DNA from: Microbacteriaceae bacterium
Lineage (GTDB): Bacteria; Actinomycetota; Actinomycetes; Actinomycetales; Microbacteriaceae
Length of the DNA stretch: 10,453 bases
Direction of reading: 5' to 3'
Assembly: GCA_003454135.1 (NCBI GenBank)
Contig: DMKW01000070.1
Span: forward strand, 1-10,453
Below the pieces are notes generated by a model. The model saw nothing but the letters and a program-made list of their open reading frames with translations, was not told where the DNA came from and did not search any database. Made by a program: the position numbers and the translations under genes. Shown here one piece after another: positions 5,269 to 10,453 of this stretch (the stretch's first letter is position 1; each line of letters opens with the position of its first letter).

Positions 5269-6548
5269 GTGCCGAAGGCGCCTGGGGTGTCGCACAGCTG
5301 TCAGACACCCCACGCTCGGTTTCCGTCGCGCCGGCGGTCCGTAATGCGACGCGCGCGGCAGCGGCCGGACCCGAGCACGTGACGGAGGCGACGGCCTACG
5401 ACGCGATTCTGCTCGCGAGCTTTGGTGGACCGGAGGGCCAAGACGACGTCATCCCGTTTCTGCGCAACGTGACGCGAGGGCGCGGCATCCCCGAGGAGCG
5501 GCTCGAAGAGGTCGCCCACCACTACCGCGCATTCGGCGGGGTGAGCCCCATCAACGGTCAGAACCGCGAACTCAAGGCCGCGCTCGAGGCGGAGCTCGCC
5601 CGCCGCGGCATCGACCTGCCCGTGCTGTGGGGCAACCGCAACTGGACCCCTTACCTTCGCGACGCTCTCGTGGAGGCGAACGAGCGCGGCTTCTCAAAGC
5701 TCATCGCGATCGGAACGAGCGCATACAGCTCGTACTCGAGCTGCCGCCAGTACCGCGAAGACTACGCGCAGGCGCTCGCCGACACCGGGCTCGAGGCCGT
5801 GATGCAGATCGACAAGGTGCGCCAGTTTTTCGACCACCCCGGCTTCGTGCAACCGTTCATCGAGGGGGTGCGGCGCGCGCTCGACTCGCTCGCCGCGCAG
5901 GGCATCCCGCCCGAGCAGACGCACGTGCTTTTCTCCACGCACTCCATTCCGTCGTCGGATGCCGCAAAGAGCGGTCCGGCCGCACGGGGCTTCGGCGAGG
6001 GCGGCGCGTACGCCGCACAACACCGCGCGGTCGCGGAGGTCGTGATGGCCGCCACCGGCGCACTCGACGCTTCGCCCAGAGATGCCCACGGAACCCCGAG
6101 CGCCGAGCACGGGACCCCGCTCAGCCCGCCGCGAGTGGGCTGGGATTTGGTGTTCCAGAGCCGCTCCGGCCCGCCGAGCATGCCGTGGCTCGAGCCCGAC
6201 GTGAACGACGCGATCCGTGAACTCGCCGGCAGGGGCTTCCGCGCCGTCGTGATCGTACCGCTGGGGTTCGTGAGCGACCACATGGAAGTGAAGTGGGATC
6301 TCGACACCGAAGCCATGGAGACCGCCCAGAGCCTCGGCGTGCTCGCCATCCGAGTTCCGACCCCCGGGGTGCACGCCGCCTATGTCTCCGGACTCGTGGA
6401 CCTCGTGCTCGAGCGCCGCGACGGTGTGCCGGTCGCCGATCGTCCCTCGCTCACCGGACTGGGTCCCTGGTACGACGTGTGCCGGTCCGGGTGTTGCGAG
6501 AATGTTCGCCTCGGATTCAAACCGGCGGTTGCGGGGCTGCAGCCGTGA
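5265..6548 (+). CDS. hemH: Coproporphyrin III ferrochelatase (CpfC/HemH), probable [2Fe-2S]
   Basis: Inserts Fe(II) into coproporphyrin III to give coproheme, the substrate of HemQ encoded just upstream. From the GTG at 5265 the protein has 427 residues. Motifs are SFGGPEG (52-58), HYRAFGGVSPINGQNR (86-101), the catalytic FSTHSIP with His226, and HMEVKWDLD with Glu341. Cys160 (SSCRQYRED) and C-terminal Cys406, Cys410 and Cys411 (CRSGCC) match the four-cysteine set of Fe-S-containing actinobacterial ferrochelatases. The start overlaps the hemQ stop (GTGA). A downstream GTG at 5379 would remove a 38-residue Ala-rich, poorly conserved leader and cannot be excluded. A loop at about 264-291 is low-complexity and contains a tandem repeat. 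The stop overlaps the hemC start. Confidence 0.95.
   Translation: MSAEGAWGVAQLSDTPRSVSVAPAVRNATRAAAAGPEHVTEATAYDAILLASFGGPEGQDDVIPFLRNVTRGRGIPEERLEEVAHHYRAFGGVSPINGQNRELKAALEAELARRGIDLPVLWGNRNWTPYLRDALVEANERGFSKLIAIGTSAYSSYSSCRQYREDYAQALADTGLEAVMQIDKVRQFFDHPGFVQPFIEGVRRALDSLAAQGIPPEQTHVLFSTHSIPSSDAAKSGPAARGFGEGGAYAAQHRAVAEVVMAATGALDASPRDAHGTPSAEHGTPLSPPRVGWDLVFQSRSGPPSMPWLEPDVNDAIRELAGRGFRAVVIVPLGFVSDHMEVKWDLDTEAMETAQSLGVLAIRVPTPGVHAAYVSGLVDLVLERRDGVPVADRPSLTGLGPWYDVCRSGCCENVRLGFKPAVAGLQP
6087..6128 (+). repeat. Imperfect 21-bp tandem duplication inside hemH
   Basis: Two adjacent 21-bp units (6087-6107 and 6108-6128) match at about 14 of 21 positions. They encode HGTPSAE followed by HGTPLSP. 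The repeat lies in the variable loop of HemH between the His226 region and the substrate-binding QSRSGPPSMPW segment, so its length change should be tolerated. Confidence 0.5.
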
Positions 6549-7516
6549 ATTCGCAGTCCGCCACGCCCAAGGGCGACGTCATCCGCATCGGCACCCGCGG
6601 GAGCGCCCTCGCTCTCGCCCAGACCGGCGTGGTTGCCGCGGCCGTCGCGAAGGCATCCGGCCAGCCCGTGGAGATCGTGCCGATCATGACGGAGGGCGAC
6701 CATTCGAGACAGTCCCTCGCGGCGCTCGGCGGCACCGGCGTGTTCGCGAGCGCACTGCGCGAAGCCCTTATTGGCGAGGCATGCGACCTCGTCGTGCACT
6801 CGCTCAAAGACCTGCCGACGACCGCCTACCCCGGTCTCCGCATCGGCGCTGTGCCCAAGCGGGCGGATGCCAGGGACGCCCTGTGCGCGCGCGACGGCCT
6901 CACGCTCGAGGCCCTTCCCGCCGGCTCTCGCATCGGCACCGGCTCGCCCCGCCGTGCCGCCCAACTGCGCGGCTGGAGGCCCGACGTCACGGTCGTCGAC
7001 ATCCGCGGCAACGTGGACACCCGGCTGTCGAAGGTCGATTCGGGCGAACTCGATGCCGTCGTGCTCGCCGCCGCCGGTCTCACGAGGCTCGGTCGGCTCG
7101 ACGCGGTGACCGAGTTCTTCGAACTCGGTCGCTGGCCGACAGCACCGGGTCAGGGCGCCCTCGCGATCGAGGTTCGGGAGAAGTATTCGACCTCGTTCGC
7201 GGCGATGCTCAAGGCCATCGAGCACTCGACGACGCGCATCGCGGTGTTCGCCGAGCGAGCCGTTCTCTCGCGGCTCGAGGCCGGTTGCGCTGCGCCCATC
7301 GGGGCGACGGCCGTGATCGACGGGGAGCTGCTCTTCCTCTCGGCGACCGTCTACGCACCGGACGGCTCCAGTTCGCTCACCAGCTCGCACGCGCTCGTGC
7401 TCGAGGGCTCGGCGGCCGAGCGAGCCGGACTTCCGCTCGAACTGGGTGACCGCGTGGCGGATGAACTTCTCAGGCTGGGCGCCGCCGACATCGCGCCGAT
7501 CGGGGCGTCATCGTGA
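6545..7516 (+). CDS. hemC: Hydroxymethylbilane synthase (porphobilinogen deaminase)
   Basis: Condenses four porphobilinogen molecules into the linear tetrapyrrole hydroxymethylbilane, using a covalently bound dipyrromethane cofactor; cytoplasmic. The 323-residue length is normal. Signatures in order are RIGTRGSALALAQT (14-27), GGTGVF (62-67), HSLKDLPT with the catalytic Asp89, GTGSPRRAAQL (131-141) for substrate binding, RGNVDTRL (154-161), APGQGALAIEVR (200-211), and LEAGCAAPIGA with Cys248, the cofactor attachment site. The GTG start forms a GTGA overlap with the hemH stop, implying termination-reinitiation; there is no independent Shine-Dalgarno. The stop in turn overlaps the hemD GTG. Confidence 0.97.
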   Translation: MNSQSATPKGDVIRIGTRGSALALAQTGVVAAAVAKASGQPVEIVPIMTEGDHSRQSLAALGGTGVFASALREALIGEACDLVVHSLKDLPTTAYPGLRIGAVPKRADARDALCARDGLTLEALPAGSRIGTGSPRRAAQLRGWRPDVTVVDIRGNVDTRLSKVDSGELDAVVLAAAGLTRLGRLDAVTEFFELGRWPTAPGQGALAIEVREKYSTSFAAMLKAIEHSTTRIAVFAERAVLSRLEAGCAAPIGATAVIDGELLFLSATVYAPDGSSSLTSSHALVLEGSAAERAGLPLELGDRVADELLRLGAADIAPIGASS

Positions 7517-8295
7517 GTCCGCATCGCGCTGGCAAGCCGCTCGCGGGGTGGCGTGTGCTCGTGCCCCGCGGCGGCAAATGGGGAGACAGCGTTGCCGCGA
7601 CCCTCCGCTCATACGGGGCGGTGCCGGTGATCGCGCCCATGATCAACTTCGCGAGCGCCGAGAACCCCATCGTGCTCTCCGATGCCCTCAAGAGACTGGA
7701 GCGCGGCGACTTCGACTGGCTCGTCATCACGAGCGCCACGACCGTCGATGTGCTCATTAGCCAGCAGGTGACGGTGCCGTCGACGACGCGCATCGCCGCG
7801 GTGGGTGAGACGACGGGCGCCGCCCTCGCGCTGGCCGGCTACCGGGTGGACTTCGTGCCGGAGACCGACAACTCGGCGCGCGGACTCGTCAAGGAGTGGC
7901 CGGCATCCGCGATCGTCGGGCGCGTGCTCATTCCCCAGTCCGACATCGCCGAGCCGACGCTCGTGGCCGGTCTCGCGACGCTCGGCCTCGAGGTGGAGTA
8001 CGTGGCCGCCTACCGCACCGTGGGAGTTCCCGTGTCCGAGCACGTGGCCGCGGATGTGGCCTCCGGCCGCATTCGCGCGGTGCTGCTCACCTCGGGATCC
8101 GTCGCACGGCAGGTGCAATCACAGCTCGCGCCGCTCCCCGACGACACGGTCGTCGCGGCGATCGGCCCGCGCACGGCGTTCGATGCGCGCTCTGCCGGCA
8201 TCACGGTGCACCTCATCGCGGAGTCGCGGTCCGCGATCTCGCTCGTCGAGACGCTCGTGGAGCACGCGCTCGCCGAGGGGACGAAGCATGACTGA
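7513..8295 (+). CDS. hemD: Uroporphyrinogen III synthase
   Basis: Cyclises hydroxymethylbilane with inversion of ring D to give uroporphyrinogen III. The 260-residue length is normal. The family is poorly conserved, but the two-lobe pattern is visible: an N-terminal VLVPRGGKWGDSVAATL, then WLVITSATTVDVL and AVGETTGAALALAGYRVDFVP, then the second lobe with VLIPQSD, EYVAAYRTVGVP, VLLTSGSVARQV and a final AAIGPRTAFDARSAGI. These segments match the usual S/T-rich turns that line the inter-lobe cleft. Its position between hemC and hemB supports the call. The GTG start overlaps the hemC stop (GTGA), and its end overlaps hemB by 8 bp. It is a separate protein, not the HemD-CobA fusion seen in some actinobacteria. 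Confidence 0.93.
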   Translation: MSPHRAGKPLAGWRVLVPRGGKWGDSVAATLRSYGAVPVIAPMINFASAENPIVLSDALKRLERGDFDWLVITSATTVDVLISQQVTVPSTTRIAAVGETTGAALALAGYRVDFVPETDNSARGLVKEWPASAIVGRVLIPQSDIAEPTLVAGLATLGLEVEYVAAYRTVGVPVSEHVAADVASGRIRAVLLTSGSVARQVQSQLAPLPDDTVVAAIGPRTAFDARSAGITVHLIAESRSAISLVETLVEHALAEGTKHD

Positions 8296-9265
8296 GGGCC
8301 CCAGCATCCGCCCCCGCCGCCTTCGGACCACGCCTGCGATGCGCCGTCTCGTGGCCGAGACGCGACTGCACCCGGCCGAACTCGTGTTGCCGATGTTCGT
8401 GCGCGAGGGCGTGACCGAGCCCGTTCCGATCTCGTCGATGCCCGGCGTGGTCAACCACTCGCTGGACAGCCTGCGTCGGGCCGTTGTGGAGGCGGCCGAG
8501 GCGGGCGTGGGCGGGGTGATGCTCTTCGGCATCCCCACCCACAAGGACGCGATCGGCTCCGGCGCGACCGACGACAACGGCATCCTCAACGTGGCAACCC
8601 GCGCCGTCGTCGAGGAGGTCGGCGCGACCATCGTCGTGCAGACCGACCTGTGTCTCGACGAATTCACCGACCACGGCCACTGCGGTGTGTTGGATGCCCG
8701 CGGCCGCATCGACAACGACGCGTCGCTCGAACGCTACCGCGACATGGCGATCGCTCAAGCCTCGGCCGGATCGCAGCTGCTCGGCCTGAGCGGCATGATG
8801 GACGGCCAGGTCGCCGCCGTGCGTGACGAGCTCGATCGGAACGGCTTCATCGACACCGCGGTGCTCGGCTACGCGGCCAAGTACGCGTCGGCGTTCTACG
8901 GACCGTTTCGGGAGGCGGTGCAGTCCTCGCTCGATGGCGACAGGCGCAGCTACCAGCTCGATCCGGGCAACCGCCGAGAGGGCCTGCGCGAGGTGATGCT
9001 CGACATCGACGAGGGCGCGGACATCGTGATGGTCAAGCCGGCGATGAGCTACCTCGACGTGCTCGCGGACGCCGCGGCCACGAGCCCCATTCCGGTGTGG
9101 GCGTACCAGGTGTCCGGCGAGTATTCGATGATCGAGGCGGCCGCCGCAAACGGCTGGATCGATCGCCGAAGGGCCATCGAGGAGTCCGTCGTCGGCATCA
9201 AGCGCGCGGGTGCCGATGCCGTGCTCACCTACTGGGCCACCGAGCTCGCCGGCTGGCTGCGCTGA
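8288..9265 (+). CDS. hemB: Delta-aminolevulinic acid dehydratase (porphobilinogen synthase)
   Basis: Condenses two 5-aminolevulinate molecules to porphobilinogen; a cytoplasmic oligomer, typically octameric. The 325-residue length is normal. The N-terminus RPRRLRTTPAMRRLV is typical. Schiff-base lysines are Lys198 in AAKYASAFYGPFR and Lys250 in MVKPAMSYLDV. The metal-binding stretch reads DLCLDEFTDHGHCG (120-133): Cys122, Asp124 and Cys132, a mixed site between the three-Cys zinc form and the Asp-containing zinc-free form. GLSGMMDG (166-173) stands where many homologues have APSDMMDG. The ATG lies inside the end of hemD, an 8-bp overlap with the same geometry as hemE/hemY. It is followed 19 bp later by hemL. 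Confidence 0.97.
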   Translation: MTEGPSIRPRRLRTTPAMRRLVAETRLHPAELVLPMFVREGVTEPVPISSMPGVVNHSLDSLRRAVVEAAEAGVGGVMLFGIPTHKDAIGSGATDDNGILNVATRAVVEEVGATIVVQTDLCLDEFTDHGHCGVLDARGRIDNDASLERYRDMAIAQASAGSQLLGLSGMMDGQVAAVRDELDRNGFIDTAVLGYAAKYASAFYGPFREAVQSSLDGDRRSYQLDPGNRREGLREVMLDIDEGADIVMVKPAMSYLDVLADAAATSPIPVWAYQVSGEYSMIEAAAANGWIDRRRAIEESVVGIKRAGADAVLTYWATELAGWLR

Positions 9266-9275
9266 CCATGATCCT

Positions 9276-9279
9276 GGAG
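9276..9279 (+). promoter_or_regulatory. Ribosome-binding site of hemL
   Basis: GGAG lies 5 nt before the hemL ATG at 9285. It sits inside a five-codon reading frame (ATG at 9268, reading MILEH) whose TGA stop shares its last base with the hemL ATG. Confidence 0.7.
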
Positions 9280-9284
9280 CATTG

Positions 9285-10453
9285 ATGGGCACGAACGAGC
9301 ACTATTTCACCCGGGCCAAGCTCTCGATCCCGGGCGGCGTCAACTCGCCGGTGCGCGCCTACGGGTCGGTCGGCGGCACGCCGCGATTCCTCGTCTCCGC
9401 GCGGGGCGCATATGTGACGGATGCCGAGGGCCGCGAATACGTGGACCTCGTGAGCTCGTGGGGTCCGGCTATTCTCGGGCACGCGCATCCGAGCGTCGTC
9501 AAGGCGGTGCAGGATGCCGCGGCGAAGGGACTTTCCTTCGGAGCGTCGACTCCCGGCGAGACCGAGCTCGCCGAGCTCGTGCGCGAACGCGTTCGCGTGG
9601 TCGACCAGCGCGGTGACGAACAGCGTGCGGTGGAGAAGCTACGGCTCGTCTCGACCGGCACCGAGGCGACAATGACGGCGATCCGGCTCGCGCGCGGTGC
9701 CACCGGGCGCGATTTGCTCGTGAAGTTCGCCGGCCACTACCACGGGCACTCGGACGCCCTGCTCGCCGAGGCGGGCTCCGGGCTCGCGACGCTCGCGATG
9801 CCCGGCTCAGCCGGTGTGACGGCGGCGACCGCGGCCCAGACGCTCGTGATTCCCTACAACGACCTCGCGGCCGTGCGCGCGGTGTTCGCCGAGCACGGGC
9901 CGAACATCGCCGCCGTCATCGTGGAGGCCGCGGCCGCAAACATGGGGGTCGTGCCGCCCGAGCGCGGCTTCAACCGCGCGCTCGCCGCGATCGCCCGCGA
10001 GAACGGCGCACTCGTGATCTTCGACGAGGTGCTCACCGGCTTCCGCGTCGGACCGGCTGGCTGGTGGGGCCTCGAGGCCGCCCGCGTGGTGCCGGACGGC
10101 GCCGGCTGGCAGCCCGACCTCGTCACCTTCGGCAAGGTCATCGGCGGCGGCATGCCGCTCGCCGCGCTCGGCGGGCGTGCCGCGATCATGGACCAGCTCG
10201 CCCCGCTCGGCCCGGTCTACCAGGCCGGAACGCTCAGCGGCAACCCGGTCGCCGTCGCCGCCGGCATCGCCACACTCAGGGCAGCGGATGCCGCGGTCTA
10301 CTCGAAACTCGACGCCGTGGCCGATCGGCTCTCCGCCGCCGTGTCCGCCGCCCTCGCCGCGCAGGGCGTCGAGCACAGCGTGCAGCGCGCGGGCAACCTG
10401 TTCTCGTTCGCGTTCACCGCTACCGCCCCGCGCAATTACGCGGAGGTCAAGGC
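9285..10453 (+). CDS. hemL: Glutamate-1-semialdehyde 2,1-aminomutase, C-terminus cut by window edge
   Basis: PLP-dependent conversion of glutamate-1-semialdehyde to 5-aminolevulinate, the step after HemA. There are 389 residues up to the right edge, with no stop; the family usually has 425-445, so only the C-terminal end is missing. Motifs are PGGVNSPVRAYGSVGGTP (16-33), LVSSWGPAILGHAHP (55-69), VSTGTEATMTAIRLARG (122-138) which contacts the PLP phosphate, GHYHGHSDALL, IFDEVLTGFRVG (245-256), and TFGKVIGGGMP with the Schiff-base Lys284. QAGTLSGNPVAVAAG (313-327) is also typical. A short extra segment (about 105-115, VVDQRGDEQRA) precedes the VEKLRLVSTG strand, and VEAAAANMG (213-221) replaces the common VEPVAGNMG. 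The ATG has GGAG 5 nt upstream. Confidence 0.96.
   Translation, partial: MGTNEHYFTRAKLSIPGGVNSPVRAYGSVGGTPRFLVSARGAYVTDAEGREYVDLVSSWGPAILGHAHPSVVKAVQDAAAKGLSFGASTPGETELAELVRERVRVVDQRGDEQRAVEKLRLVSTGTEATMTAIRLARGATGRDLLVKFAGHYHGHSDALLAEAGSGLATLAMPGSAGVTAATAAQTLVIPYNDLAAVRAVFAEHGPNIAAVIVEAAAANMGVVPPERGFNRALAAIARENGALVIFDEVLTGFRVGPAGWWGLEAARVVPDGAGWQPDLVTFGKVIGGGMPLAALGGRAAIMDQLAPLGPVYQAGTLSGNPVAVAAGIATLRAADAAVYSKLDAVADRLSAAVSAALAAQGVEHSVQRAGNLFSFAFTATAPRNYAEVK

Noticed and set aside
7805..8287. In-frame upstream extension of hemB through hemD
   Set aside because: It reads hemD out of frame as Arg/Ser-rich sequence. HemB homology begins at the ATG at 8288.

Overview
The window is a heme-biosynthesis supercluster from a high-GC Gram-positive bacterium. 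The most likely source is an actinobacterium of the Microbacteriaceae type. Supporting signs are very high GC with G/C-ending codons, frequent GTG starts, 4-bp and 8-bp stop/start overlaps, the coproporphyrin-dependent gene set (HemY/CgoX, HemQ/ChdC, HemH/CpfC), actinobacterial-type active-site residues in HemQ, and a strong excess of the word GGATGCC/GGCATCC. Genus-level assignment is inference.

Layout: (1) 1-1094, minus strand: hemA (glutamyl-tRNA reductase), its C-terminus cut by the left edge. (2) 1095-1178: an 84-bp divergent promoter region in which both flanking genes look leaderless. (3) 1179-3498, plus strand: hemE and hemY (cgoX), overlapping by 8 bp. (4) 3574-4511: three small membrane-associated proteins, namely a YtxH-like single-span protein, a holin-superfamily-III-like two-span protein (the YqjE family) and a DUF3618-like C-tail-anchored protein. 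(5) 4512-4599: an 88-bp gap with two small hairpins, one abutting the Shine-Dalgarno of hemQ. (6) 4600-9265: hemQ (chdC), hemH (cpfC), hemC, hemD and hemB, chained by GTGA or ATG...TGA overlaps. (7) 9285-10453: hemL, cut by the right edge.

Together the genes encode every step from glutamyl-tRNA to heme b except glutamyl-tRNA synthetase. HemA and HemL make 5-aminolevulinate. HemB, HemC, HemD and HemE make coproporphyrinogen III. HemY oxidises it to coproporphyrin III, HemH inserts iron, and HemQ decarboxylates coproheme to heme. HemA, the first committed enzyme, is transcribed separately and divergently.

The enzymes are ordinary members of known families. The parts that go beyond standard annotation are the membrane-protein trio lodged between two heme enzymes, the paired leaderless-type starts at hemA/hemE, the hairpin before hemQ, the mixed Cys/Asp/Cys metal site of HemB, and the GGATGCC word bias. 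I see no mobile element, CRISPR array, rRNA or tRNA.
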